A stretch of DNA of 64,000 bases from Calycina herbarum (taxonomy: Eukaryota; Ascomycota; Leotiomycetes; Helotiales; Pezizellaceae), in the NCBI GenBank assembly GCA_001414485.1, contig LLEY01000076.1:124001-188000 (forward strand), in the 5' to 3' direction. The notes under the pieces were generated by a model, which saw nothing but the letters and a program-made list of their open reading frames with translations, did no database searches and was not told where the DNA came from. This document shows positions 45,352-57,384 of this stretch, piece by piece. A program made the translations under genes and the position numbers. Within the stretch, counting starts at the first letter, position 1, and each line of letters opens with the position of its first letter.

Positions 45352-48111
45352 TATGCAGCAGCTGCAACGGCAGCATTGCTAGCCTCGACAGCGGCTTGCT
45401 AGTGTGTATTAGTGCATGCCCAGAGGAGAGAAAGAGAGAGAGAGAGAGAGAGGAGGTAAGATTTGAGATTTTTAGGGGTGATGTGGGATAGTGGGAGGAT
45501 TTATTGCGTTATGCGGAGAATTCTAAGAGAAGAGGGATCGGGATGCCTGGTTTTGTCTCCGAGATCTCTTCGTATAAGGTATGCCATGTATGGCGGTGGT
45601 GGGGTGGAGTGATTTCCCTTTAGGTCTTGGAGAATTCCGGAGTCTTCAAAGTGATAATTCAAAACTCTGAAGTACTCATTCTATCCGTAAGAAGAAGAAA
45701 AGAGGATCAAGGCACTAGTGCCTTTCATTCCCCAAAACCTCTCCGTACAAACTAGAAAATAGCCTGGGAAGTTCATTTCCCAAATTATGACGGATCTCTT
45801 GTGTTTAAGATATAAGAAGAGAGATTGAGCACGTACAGCTTGTGCAAGTGGGTCGTTTGCGGCGGCACCTCCAGCGGCAGCGGCCTGAGAACGTGTTAGC
45901 TTGATATTCGTCGAGGTAAATCACGTGAGGGGTGGTCAAGAAACGTGTATGGGGCTGGATGGAGGGTTTTACGTACGGCAGGGGCGGCTGATGCTTTCGC
46001 GGCTTTGGCGCCTTTTCCTTTAGCGGCTGTGGCCCCGGTCGCTGCCTTTTGAAGAGTTAGCTTGTTGTTTCTAGTCTCAGTGTGTGGAAGGAATAGGTTA
46101 GGGAGGAAAGTGTATACTAACTGTTGCTGCTGCTGCCGTTGAGGCGGCACCGGCCTTCCTGCGTGTTAGTAATGCTTCTAGAGTGATGCTGGATATCAGA
46201 GTGTGCTTACTGCTCCTGCTGCGCTTGCCTGGAGATTTGTTAGCATTGTGATTGTGAAAAATTAAGAGGGAGGGTGTTGATTACCTTTGCTGCCTTAGCC
46301 GCTGCTTTTCCTGCCTTTCCGGTCGCCGCGGTCGCTGCCTAGAAGAACGTTAGACTGGTCTTTGAAACGTATTCCAAGCAAAGGAATCTGGGTACAAAGT
46401 ATCGAAGGGAAACAACTGTAACTAGAATTGGTGGCTCGGTTTCTTGTGCAACAGGATAAGTGGAACTTTGATAGAAATAATGAGCGCAAACAAGATTCCA
46501 CGATTCACTCGAATCACCAAGACGGTCTACAGTTGTATTCCTTGATATGTTGTCGATCTTCGTCCTCTCCATCGTCCTCGGCTATCGAGCGAATCACGTG
46601 ACTCCAAACACTTCCGTATTTTTCGCACCACAATCGGGATTGAGGGACAGAGGACGAATGTATGGGTATCAGATGGGTATGCAGGTCAAGGATAACTCAC
46701 TGTTGCATCAACAGCTGCACTGGCGGCTGCAGGGGCCGCCTAGATTGTGTTAGAATGCATCTTTTGACATTATCAAGGGGGGGGGAGAACGTACGGCCGC
46801 CGCACTAGCCTTAGCTGCCTTAGCCGCTGCTTTTCCTCCCGCTGCGCCTCCGGTCGCGGCGGTTGCCTAAATGAACGTTGTCAGTTGAGTTTCATGGAAA
46901 CGAGTGCTATTCGACCATCCAATTCCAATTCCGCGAGACCTCATCGAAAGTATAGTGCAAGAGATATTGGGACAATCATGATTCCTGCTTCACAACTTGG
47001 AAACTGATCATCCTCTATCTCTCCGCTCAGAAGATTTTATTTTCGTGGAGGCTCTTGAAGAATTGGAAATGAAGCGATGTAGACGGCGAAGTGGATCAAC
47101 ATCATTCAGATCTCGTATGGGAGTACTCACGGCAGTCGCCTAGTTATTTGTTAGTCTTAGGGCTCTTCAGAATCATTAGATGAAGGTGAGAAACTTACTG
47201 CACCAGCATTCGCAGCACCAGCATTGGCGGCCTTTTGGCTATTAGTATATAACAACATACTCATTGAATAAATCGACTTACAGCGGCCCCCTTGTTTGCC
47301 TTAGCCCCAGTTGCCTACAAGGAATATTGTCAGTTGTGTCCTCTCGATAGAGTACTTGACCATCCGTATCCAATTCTGCCAGGTCATTCTGAAAAGTTAA
47401 AAGCCTTCGAGTCGAGACGAAACGTTTAGAGAATCATAAATCTAGTTCCAAAAGAACAATGACTTGTAATCTTCTATCCATTCACACGAAAATTGACTCC
47501 ATTCTCGTCGGAGTCAAAATTCGGAACAGATCCAAGTGTAAATTCGAAAGGATCTTGTGGCAACTTTGAACATCTCGGGTAGAGAAGAGAGTGACCAGTC
47601 TGAAAGCTTGTATGTACGCTCGGGTCTGTTTAGAATATTGGCCCCGATGAGTATTCGTTGAAAGTCTGGCAGAATCAGGTATGGCGTGATGTGCACTAAA
47701 AGGTAGAATGTTGGGTAAATCTCACTGCTGTGGCCTAGTAATTTGTCAGTTTAGTTCTCCTCAATGACTCGATAGATGTAGAAAACATACTGCACCAGCA
47801 CCAGCTGCTGCACCTGCATTCGCGGCCTTTTTCAGTCGTTAGTTTGCAATCCTATGCCTCTAGAGTAACGTAAGACTCACTCCTGCAGCTTTTGCTGCCC
47901 CAGCCCCGGCGGCCCCAGCCCCAGCACCAGCTCCGGCAGCAGCTCCGGCACCAGGACCTTTACCGGCTCCTGCTTTCTTTTGTCTTCTCTCTAAGTCATA
48001 TGCGATGTTGGAAGAGATATCTCTTGAAACAGCCAGACCGTTGTTTGGTACTGGAGATGTGTTGACGGCAACGAATGCGGAAAGAACAAGGATAAGAGGA
48101 GTGAATTGCAT
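45352..48111 (-). CDS. secreted Ala/Gly/Lys-rich protein encoded by 14 phase-0 exons, mostly mini- and micro-exons
   Basis: Exons (minus strand): 48111-47881, 47826-47791, 47734-47726, 47314-47282, 47231-47199, 47139-47131, 46866-46795, 46739-46701, 46338-46285, 46228-46211, 46154-46122, 46045-45977, 45884-45837, 45399-45352. All lengths are multiples of three and all introns are phase 0; the total is 243 residues. Exon 1 encodes a signal peptide (MQFTPLILVLSAFVAVNTS), a short pro-region and a dibasic LERRQKK site, then Gly/Ala repeats. Exons 2-14 encode 166 residues, 97 of them Ala by my count, with Gly, Lys and Thr, no Cys and no aromatics. Two internal exons are 9 nt (Ala-Thr-Ala). Donors are GTAAGT/GTGAGT/GTATGT/GTACGT-like. 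In exon 11 the second of two nearby AGs is needed to keep frame. Function unknown. The splice pattern is inferred from sequence, so exact use of each exon needs RNA evidence. Confidence 0.8.
45427..45452. repeat. (AG)n microsatellite in the last intron of the multi-exon gene
   Basis: An AG dinucleotide run with a few interruptions lies in the 437-nt final intron; on the transcribed strand it is a CT-rich tract just upstream of the last acceptor region. Confidence 0.8.
46867..47725 (-). repeat. tandemly duplicated three-exon block (exons 2-4 and 5-7)
   Basis: Exon 2 (AANAGAAAGAGA) matches exon 5 (AANAGAANAGA), exon 3 and exon 6 both encode ATA, and exons 4 and 7 both begin A-T. The long introns before exons 4 and 7 also match at their 3' parts (GAATTGG..GGATGGTC and CAACTGACAA..TTC..TAG), which shows that introns were copied with the exons. 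Exons 7, 9 and 12 are a further related set (AAATG-, KAAAKAAK-type), each preceded by an Ala-Thr-ending exon in the case of 8/9 and 11/12. Confidence 0.7.
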
Positions 48112-50919
48112 GTTGGCGGTTGGCTCAAAAAAGGTATTGAAGAGTTAAAGAATTTAAAGATATGTATTATGAGATTTGGAATAGAATAATATCAGCACAG
48201 CTGGCGTGTCAAAAGAATTGAAGATGAGAATACAAAGGTAGTTTGAGGAAGACGTGCCGGACGATGGAGAACAAAGGTTTTTTTTGGGTGGGAGACAGAT
48301 CGTATTATATCTGTACAGAGGAACTTTCCCCTGAACCATAACCTTGGTCGATGAGCACATCATGTCTCCTACCAAAAACGTGACTACATGGTCAATGAAA
48401 CACGCAACATCCTGCAGAGAGCACATCAAAACTCCAAGCTCCAAACATTTCCCAACGTGCATCAATTTGGCTAGCGGGTATTGAGACCGGACGACATCCC
48501 AAGAACAGACAAAAGGTGTTTGGACAACAACCTGGTCGTTGAGCAAAGTTGCAAACGTGCCAGAAAGTACCGGGGAAGAGGAGGCGGGCCAAGCACAAAA
48601 TGGGGCTCAAAATAGCAAGAAAATACGGGGAATCCTTGCAGAGACTTTCCAACTGCCAAATGAAAAACGACATGGCACGCCAGGGGAAACAGCAAGAGTA
48701 TTGAAGATCGGCAAAGAGAGGTTGAAGCATCAAAATCACCCCACAAAATTGAACGGATGAGACCTCAAAGCAGGTTGACAGGCCGGGAAATAACTCTAAA
48801 CTTGGAATCCGCTCATCTGAAAATCAAACCGATGAGTGAGAAGATCAAACAACTTGCTCCAGAAGCTAGAATCGACGTTCAGACCATGACTGGGAGACCA
48901 ATCATCGTGATTTACAAAGAGGGGATCCAAGGCGCGAAAGGGGAACGACCAAGAGGAGGGCGGCTGAAACCTAAAGGTCAGGGAAATCAAACGTACTCGG
49001 CAGTCTCTCAAACAAGGATCATCCGGTACCGAAGATCCGGAGGCTGTGGTGTGGGAGACAGAAAGCAGAAGAATTTCCAGAAAAGGGGATGATCGGTAGC
49101 GATCGCATTGCTCTCCATCGTGAAAAATGGGGAAGTCCATTGAAACTTCAAGGAAATCAGTTGAAGAAATTCAAACCTGCAAGAGGAATGAAGTTCGCCT
49201 TTCTCGTTACAACCTATCCTTGGAAACCCATGGCATCGTGACTTTTTCTTTCGGATGCGAGTCAACCTTCTTTCTTACCCGTCTAAACTCTCCGAATCCA
49301 TCAGATGGCATTTCTCCTAAAGATAGGCGTTCCAACCTTCACTAAGCAAGCTCGAAACAGACGCTGTAAAGAAAAAGAAGGAACGAGGAAAACAAAGATC
49401 GGGAAACATCGTATCAAACCCTAGACGACGGAAAAGTCCCTGGTGACAGGCATCCTGACACTCCATATATCTTGGCAGGAAGAATAACAGCGATCACGGG
49501 CAATCCCAATCCCACCCTGCTCATCTGAACCCACCACCAACCTTGCTGGGGGAAGCGCACGTTCAGCGGTCTGTGAGCCTCATCTGAATGATTGAATGCA
49601 AGAGGTCGTGGTTGTTGTCACTTATTTTAGATGGCTGGGAGATTGGATGACCGTCGAGGGAAGGTATCGCGCAGACGGTAGAAAACCGGTACGAGGAAGT
49701 GCTGACCCGGCTCAACCAGCATTTGACGTTGACAAAATACTCCGTACGCTGACACAAATTCGTTTCTTTTTATGCAATTTAGAACGAGTAAACTTCATTA
49801 CTTAGTCTTGATGATGCTTCGGTGGCTCTCCGTGGGTCACTCGGTGGACTGGTCCTTGAATTCTGAGCACTGCGAAGGACCTGTTTTAGGGGTTTGTCTT
49901 CCAACAACTGAGGATGGACTTAAAATTTCTCAATTGGGGTTAATCATCGGAACTCAATCTATAACCTAATATTCCTCGATGCTTTTTCAACTCTGCTCTT
50001 CAGTGTTAGTTACTAGAACGTGACTAAAACGTGACCTTCAGTATATATTTTGCGCAGAGAAGCTTGTCAACTTCTCTTTTTCAGGCAACCTTATTATGCT
50101 TTTTATTTATAATATCGGAGATCTACGATAAATGTCATTATTATATAACTAAGACTCAAGTCTCTTATAGAAGAGAACTATATTACTCTACTAGCAAGCT
50201 ATTTGATAATTTTTAAAAAGTAAGCTTCGTAAATGTTAAAGTTAACTACGCCAAAAGAACATACTCATTCATAAGTCTCATAACCAAAAGAGAATATAAA
50301 TCTGCTGTCAAGTCTTGTATATTTTTCGTGTTGCAATTCTCAAACAGGTTATTCGTTCTCTCTCAAGGCTTTGTTTGGTACACCAGGTGTTAATACCCCT
50401 CACCCACGGATTGAGCTGCTCTCTACCGAATAAGCCACCAATAAGCCAGTAAACTGCTGGAAAGTATCAGCCACCCACGTGACAATCACCCTCTTTCTCC
50501 CCTTTCTTAGTTGCTCAACTCTGGAGTAGTTGGGAAGTAAATATTCAATAATTATCTGGCAGCTATATACAGAAACAAGACTATCTGTAAACCCAACTTG
50601 CAAAAGTCCGAATAATCCGCATCTCACTCGCGACATGCAACAAAAGAACAACTCACTCACGTGTAAGTCCCCCCATTGGTCGTCTTTCTATTTAGCCATT
50701 ACCCCTCTTTCTCCCCCCTCCAACCGAGCCCGGGTAAAAAGGAAAAATGCAATGGCTTTTCAGAATACGAACTAGGTCTTGAGTTACATTTATTTCGGTG
50801 GCCAGAGGAAGAACTATTGTGACTACGACCTTGTAATTAAGTACAAAGTATCCAGAAAACCACAGCTCAACCCTATCCCAAAAACCAACAAAGAAAAAAC
50901 CCCCCGATACCCAAATTCC
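48112..50919. other. intergenic region, 2.8 kb, no gene seen
   Basis: Holds the presumed promoter of the multi-exon secreted protein gene and the 3' flank of the phospholipase D gene. There are many short ORFs on both strands without motifs. The part around 49990-50300 is AT-rich. Confidence 0.45.
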
Positions 50920-53747
50920 CTAAAAATCCCCCGTCCCCCTCACACGATTAATAGCTCCAACAAACCCCCTCGCCCAACTAAACCTCCCGGGATCAACACC
51001 AATAACATCCTGAGCCTGCTCCCCCCCATCATCCCTCCAAACCCCATCCTCCTTACTCACCTCCCCAAAAAGATGCGTATTCTGATTCCGCCTCAACCCA
51101 TCAATCCAAGCCCCACAAACATCCCGACTCTCAAACATAACATTAATCTCCTGACTATGAAACCAACTCTGCGTATCCTGATTCCCATTCCCCTGAATGC
51201 CAATACACTCATCCACAATCATAACCTTAACATGACAGCATCTCTTCTTCTTACTCGCGACAATGGGGTGCGTCATGTCTTTGCCGGTGTAAAAGAAGTA
51301 ATGGAGTTTTTGCTTTGCTGTGGCGGAGAGGGAGGTGTAGAGTTTGTGGGCGATCATCTCGTTGGTTCCGCCTTGCATGGGGAGGAGTTCGCCCGTGTCG
51401 TTGTAGCCTAGGCATGTGTAGATGTAGATGTCAATCCCCCTCTCACACGCCTCGATAATAGCGGGTACAAGAGGTTCGGCATTGAGAGTTGGGGATTGGA
51501 TGAAGACGTTTTTCTTCGCATTTCGTAGTGCGGAAAGCCATGTTGCGTTTTGAGGGTTGGAGACAGAGTCGTGGTTTGGTGTTCCATATGGCTCTCGACA
51601 TACCATCGCGATGGGGAAGGGTTCATGAACCGGATGGGGGATGTAGGGTGTCATTTCTTCGTGGGGAGCACATTCTGGTCCGTCGCCTTTGAAATCGGGG
51701 TTCTTGGTGTGGTTGAGATGGCGGGTTACTGCTTGGACGCGAGTCTCTCCGTTCTTGGGAGAGACGGCATTTTGCACTCTTGCTACTTCGCCCGCGATGT
51801 CAATGTCGTAGTGAGGATCATCTGTCGTGTGCTCAGGTAGTTGGTCGCTCTGTGGTGTTGGCTTCTCGATTTGAGATTGTGGAAGCGATTGTTGACCAGA
51901 GGTAAAGAATTTCTGGGAAGCTAGATCCGGGCCATCAACTCCATGGTGAGCAGTTCCGTGGTTGTCGGAATTGCCGTTGGTTTGGATGGCGGGTTCGTCT
52001 TCTTGGCCATTGGATAGACCATTGGGTGCCAGAGCAGAGGCTCCATTGACAGCCTTGGAAACAATTCCGTTCCCAATTGTCTCCTTCTGGTGGGCGATGT
52101 GTTCAAAGTCTCCTGTCGTTGCTGCCGCCCTAATATTTTCTCCAACTCTTTCTGTTTCTCGTAAATCTTTGCTCTCGAACCCATGGTGAACATTTTCCAA
52201 AGGCATCTGGTTGGCGCCATTTGAAACACCATTTGTCGCTCCATTCGTTGATCCAACTGGATGAGTGACACTTTCCGAAGTACTCGGACCGGTGAGAATA
52301 GTGCGATCAGTATCAGGAATGTTCGAAGAGGCTTTCTCTGATTGGTTGATATCACGACGTGTGTAAGAATAGGCATTTCTCTCCTGCGTCTTGTTTGGGT
52401 GTACAATAGCCGAGTGGCCATTCAATGTACCACTCTCACTGAAAACTCGATTGTGATCAGTGCTGAATGAGCTGATTCCACCGTTGATAGCTGGTGAGTT
52501 GTGACTCGGTAATGATGGAAGCATTCTCTTGTCCCAAGAAATCAGTGCCATATCATAAAGGGAATCAACAATAGGACCTTCGAGGTGTGTCATCATTTCC
52601 ATATTGTCATTGTCTTGGATGTTGTTGCTTTGGAGCACAGCAACTTTTCGGTCAACAACCATGTATTTGCAATGAAATGTACCCAGCATTGGTCTGTGGT
52701 AGTTTGTGACTTGAAGATCGATGTTTGGAATTTCGTGCTTTGCTGGGAGGGCAACGGCTTTTCCCAAGTAATCCTTTTCAGGAACGTCCATATGATTGTC
52801 GAGTAATTGTTTCGGGCTACCGCGATCGTATTCTAATTTGAATACTATTCTGTCGCCTCTTTCACCAGCTCTTTTCGATAACTCCTTCATTGCATTGGTA
52901 ATGTACTTTGAAGCTACTGAGTTTTGCCCTGTAATTATGAGTGTCAGTAAAATGCTCTAAGAGAACTCTAACCGGAGAACGAGAATCGTTTATTTCATCC
53001 ATACCCGACATCGTAGCCCCTTGAGGTATAACTTACAATAATTTGTTGCCAAAATAACCTCTTTCTCAGCTCTCACTATGACATTTGACATATGACGCAT
53101 AATATCCGGAACACTACGAGTGAAGTCAATAAGCAATTGGCTAATTGACTAATTGAAGATTGAAGGATGTATACATACGTTGAGATTATAGTCAAAGGAA
53201 TGACACCACAACTTCCCATCAAGGGCAGACTAACCATGGAATTAGAAACATTTTCGTTCAGTGTGCACAAGGCATCGTGATATAACTTTTAGATCAAAAT
53301 TAGCATGATTTCCTTGAGAAAAATAAGACAGGTACGTACTTGTAAGAAAAGATCGCTTGGTCTAGTTGGTCCCCATCTCCCACACTCAAAAGCTCGCTGT
53401 AACTTCTCTTCCCGTGTAAGAGTTTGCCCTCTGTTCTCCTCCCCAACATACTCCCCCTCAAATAACTCCTTCCACGCATCTCCCGGTGCCATCGACGGAA
53501 CTTCCGCCAACATAGAAGAAACACTCTCCTCACTCCTACACAACTGATATACTTTATTCGAAATCATCGTATTAACCCTCCCCTTCGAATCGCGATTTTC
53601 CTCATTCGAAAGCCGTTTAATAGAATTGGTCCTCATATTCGGCAAAAGAATTCTCTGTCTACGAATCGTAAGAGCAGAATAAGGAAAGATGATAAAAAGT
53701 TGTAGGCAAAAGGTCAAAACGGCTTCGATTTTTTGGAAGATACCCAT
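50920..53747 (-). CDS. phospholipase D-family protein with two HKD motifs
   Basis: Four exons, 53747-53340, 53285-53179, 53113-53037 and 52928-50920, give 866 residues with frame intact. A hydrophobic N-terminal anchor (AVLTFCLQLFIIFPYSALTI) follows MGIFQKIE. The two catalytic HxKxxxxD motifs are HCKYMVVD (about residue 282) and HVKVMIVD (about 761), with the downstream Asn/Gly signatures SNNIQDND and GNGNQDTQSW. Between them lies a poorly ordered Ser/Thr/Asn/His-rich linker of about 330 residues, roughly 350-690. PLD enzymes hydrolyse or transphosphatidylate phosphodiester bonds of phospholipids. No PX, PH or C2 domain is seen, so this is not the Spo14-type enzyme; it belongs to the smaller fungal membrane-anchored PLD-like group. 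Confidence 0.87.
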
Positions 53748-54516
53748 GGTTAAAGAGTTGGAAAAGGGATTCTTTAGTATGAGGATTTTAAGACTATCCA
53801 CTAGGAAGGCTCTTGGAAGTCAAAATGCCGTGTATTTCTCACAGTACGCGTTCTCGGTCCCCCGGCACAAACTAGTGTATTGGAGGGGGCGATTTCACGC
53901 CATGACGTGGATTTTGTATAGAAAATCAAGCTTTTGCCAAGCCCATATAGTAGTCTTGGCATCATAGGACAGGGATGATGTTCTTGTGGGGAGCTTCTTA
54001 TTCGATTATACTTTTCTTGGGACCTGGAAGCTGTGATGGCCTAGGGTGGGGAGAAGTTGGAAAGCCATGAAAATAGGGGATTTGCCGGTTACTCGGCAAC
54101 GATGGGGCTTAGCACGACCCGTGTTTGCTTCTCCGGTTGATAATTCCCATTTTTGGATTTAATGGAGGGAATAATTGGATGCTCATAGGTGGAAGAACGG
54201 ATGTTGTGATAGTGAAGACTTGGTTTCGGGAATCGAAATGTTGCACAGAATTGAAGAGGCAGGGATTAAGACCAGCATGTGACGTCAGCAAATGCCAAGA
54301 ATTTAGACGAGACCCAGAAAATGAGGAAGATGAGGGGCCAACCTTGTGAGCGCATGGAGAGATGTTCAACGGCGAGGCTGACCTGAGTTGACCTCGACAT
54401 TTCTACCCCCACCAACATTCTCGGTACCTGCGGCATCACTTCAGGCTTGTCAAGAGCGATACCCCCGAATCTGCGAACTAACTGCAACGTCTCGTTGCAT
54501 TGCATACCCCTCAATC
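53748..54516. other. divergent promoter between PLD-like and GMF-like genes
   Basis: A spacer of 0.77 kb without recognisable genes. It contains a CCAAT-box inversion candidate and no clear repeats. Confidence 0.4.
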
Positions 54517-55142
54517 ATGGTAAGCTGTCTCTGGGTCTCCCCGCATTTCCAGAAACATGCTAATAGCCTTGTCTCTGTAGGCATCCGAATCTCGACTTTA
54601 CACCTTCTCCCAAGAGAGCAAAGACCATTTGCGCAAGTTCCGCCTCGGCACGTCTCGTTCCAATGATCCACAAGCTGTCATCTGTACGTCGAGTCCTTGG
54701 CCCTCTTCGAGCGCGATGGATATATGGTCTGACAAGCGGGGTGGTAGACATGATTGATAAGACCACCTTGGAGATCAAGCAGGATGAAGATAAAACAGTG
54801 TATAAGGACCTACAGGATATCGCAGAAGATCTGCCAGATCATTCACCGAGATTCGTGTTGTTGAGCTATCCTATGACCAATGTAGGTACTCCCTTAGTCT
54901 GCAAATGGGATGGGCATTTAAGGAAAGACACAGCTAACGTTGCAAACTCTTAGTCTTCAGGAAGAATGTCAGTCCCATACGTCCTCCTCTACTACCTCCC
55001 CGTAACCTGCAACGCAACCCTACGAATGCTATACTCGAGTTCCGTGGAATTGATGAGGAACACTGCCGAGGTGGGGAAGGTGATTGAGATAGAATCTGCA
55101 GAAGAGCTTGAGGATTTGCCCAAGAAACTGGGTGCTGCATAA
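54517..55142 (+). CDS. GMF1: glia maturation factor-like ADF-homology protein (Gmf1/Aim7)
   Basis: Four exons, 54517-54519, 54581-54683, 54748-54881 and 54954-55142, give 142 residues, the standard GMF length. Exon 1 contributes only the ATG, followed at once by GTAAGC. The rest reads ASESRLYTFSQESKDHLRKF, then VIYMIDKTTLEIKQDEDK, DLPDHSPRFVLLSYPMTN, SSGRMSVPYVLLYYLPV and ends in an acidic helix, EELEDLPKKLGAA. The ADF-H fold and the SPRFVL/YPM and SVPYVL/YYLP signatures fit GMF, which binds Arp2/3, debranches actin networks and inhibits nucleation. The start is decided by the fact that no other in-frame ATG precedes the conserved SRLYTFS segment. Confidence 0.9.
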
Positions 55143-55788
55143 AAGTGGCTTCTGAATTTAATAATATTCGATAGCTGGCTATGATATCAAATTTCGAACG
55201 GATCGTAAGTGGTGCTAGTGTGGCCAATCTAGAATGTCCCTAAGTGGACGTTGTTCCCTCAAACTCTTCTTTGGGTCGACCTGCCTTGACATGGAACTCA
55301 GTTGAGCGGGGTCGCTCTTTCTCTTTCAACCTAGACCTAGACGTCACGCAATCTCGGTAAGAGTAAACAAGACTGAGAAGGGAAGGCACGACCGAGAAGG
55401 GAAGGCACGACCGCGCGTGGAGAGTCTGGCGCCCGAATTATCGGGAGGTAAGGGCAAGTACCTTTTCTTGTTGCACGTCGCATTTGGGAGGCCACCCGGG
55501 TGATCAAGTGAAGTCTGTCGAGAGTGAAGTGTGTCGAAAGCCCTTTGACGTCTAGGATTTGTTGCATGCCGCACTTTAGGTAGTCCCCAGGGTCCTTGAG
55601 TGAAGATGTCGAATGAAGTGAGTATGTGAATAATCTTGGGTACTGTGCGTCACTCCCACTGTCCCCATCCAGAGTATAACAGAAAACGTGTTTGCAGGGG
55701 AACGAACGGTGGAGGGAAAAAACTAGGTTGTAATATCCTTCGTAAAACATTAAGTTTATATATATGTACATACATGTTAGAGGGCCGC
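55143..55788. other. convergent intergenic spacer
   Basis: About 650 bases between the 3' ends of the GMF-like and transporter genes. A short local direct repeat (GAGAAGGGAAGGCACGACCG) occurs twice in tandem around 55375-55415. No gene seen. Confidence 0.5.
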
Positions 55789-57384
55789 TCATGTCTTGAC
55801 AACATCCCGCTCATCCGCCGTACTACTCTCATCCACACGATCAGAACCCGCAACATCCTCTTCCTCGCTATCATATCCCTTATACCAATTCCTCCTTTCC
55901 GCAACCACCATAATCCCAACAAAAACAATCTCCAGCGCAAAAAACATACAAGTCAACTGGTACCCGTACTTGAAATGCGGTGCCTCCCCAGTATTATACG
56001 CCAGCAAAGGCACCCAAGCTTGAAAGGTATAAGCCATCGTCTCAACAATCGCAATGACGATAATACGATGTTCCTGCGAGAACCCACAAACCTCATTAAT
56101 CCAAGTGATAAAAAGCGCCCCCGCGCCCGTCTCACAAAACGTGAGGAGCCATCCCGTCATCATGGCGGGGATATTCTCAGATGGCCAGATAGAGAGGATG
56201 ATACACCCCACCAAAGCAACCACACACGCGAACGTAATAACCGGGGCGCGCATCCTCAACGCATCACTAATCCAAGCGTAAGGAATCGTGAAAAGGATTT
56301 GCATTCCATACCCAGCGGTGGGGATGATATTGATCTCCTCCACGGACCACCTCTTCGTGGATTTCAACCAGACGTTGAAATAGGAATAGATCTTTATCCC
56401 GAGGACATGAGATATAAAAGCACCGCTAAAAAGATAAACAGGCCACCCGAGGAAAACTTGTTTGAAAGTTTTCAGAGTTACTTTTCCTGCTGGTTTCCTT
56501 CCTACTTTCTCCATCCGTTCAATGGCTAATTCCTTCTCTTCAGCTTTCATCCATCGACTTTTACACGTCGTAGGGGAATCAGGGATGGCCCAAAATCCAT
56601 AAATTGCGATGGGGATCCCAAAAATTCCATCGAAGACGAATAACCACTTCCAAGCTGGCAGTCCCCCCTTTCCATTCATCCCGCTGTACAACGCGGCCTG
56701 GAGGTACCCAGAAAACATCTGGGCTGCGCTGCTGGAGGCTTGAAAAATACAAGCGCGTTTTCCGAGTTCCGCGGGTGTGTACCAGGATCCGAGGAGGGTC
56801 ATGATTCCGACGTAGGCAGAAGCTTCAAAGAGGCCAATGAAGAAACGGAAGGCGAAGAGGGTTTCTTTGTTTTTTGCGCCGGCGACGGCGATGGTGAAGA
56901 CGGACCAGATGATTTCACAGGAGGGGAGCCAGATTGAGGGGGGGATTTTGGTCATTATCATTTGGGAGGGGAATTGGCCTAGGATGTAGCCGATTGTCCA
57001 GTAGGTTGTGAGGAGATTGAGGTCGTTTCCTTTTAGGTCGAGATCTTCTTTCATTCCTGAGACGTAGGCGTTTGTGACCTGGTTCTGGTGTTAGTATTTA
57101 TGTGAAGTATAGGAAGGGGTACGAACGTTTGTTTGATCGAGATATTTCACGAAATATGCTACACAGACGTAACTGAGGATCCACCAATCGAGTTTCGCGA
57201 TTAGAGCTCGCTCTTTTGGTGTTTTGTCGAGGGAATCCCATATCACCCCCAAGATACGCTTGCTTAATGGCTGCTTCTCTCGTGGTTGGCCATCGTACTC
57301 GTTATATTGGGTTGGCGATGATTCAGACGAAGTTGCAACCGTGGTTGTCTGTCCCGTCGAACTTCCAATGATATCGGCACCCAT
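55789..57384 (-). CDS. MFS transporter, Dal5/allantoate permease-type anion:cation symporter
   Basis: Two exons, 57384-57127 and 57078-55789, give 515 residues. The cytosolic N-terminus precedes LDWWILSYVCVAYFVKYLDQTN, the family's first helix with the YLDRxN-like motif, which the intron follows. About 12 hydrophobic segments can be read. The A-type loop region shows GQFPSQMIMTKIPP, and LFAFRFFIGLFEASAYVG is the TM4 signature of the anion:cation symporter / Dal5 family. Members import vitamins (nicotinate, biotin, pantothenate), allantoate, ureidosuccinate or dipeptides. It lies beside a dipeptidase and flavin monooxygenase, so import of a nitrogenous substrate is plausible. Confidence 0.88.

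Noticed and set aside
45352..48111. CRISPR-like or satellite interpretation of the regularly spaced GC-rich blocks
   Set aside because: Each block is bounded by consensus fungal splice signals and keeps one reading frame, which fits exons much better; the host is a eukaryote.
48757..49092. 111-codon plus-strand ORF upstream of the micro-exon gene
   Set aside because: Several overlapping ORFs on both strands here have equal length, and none has a recognisable domain or supporting splice sites.
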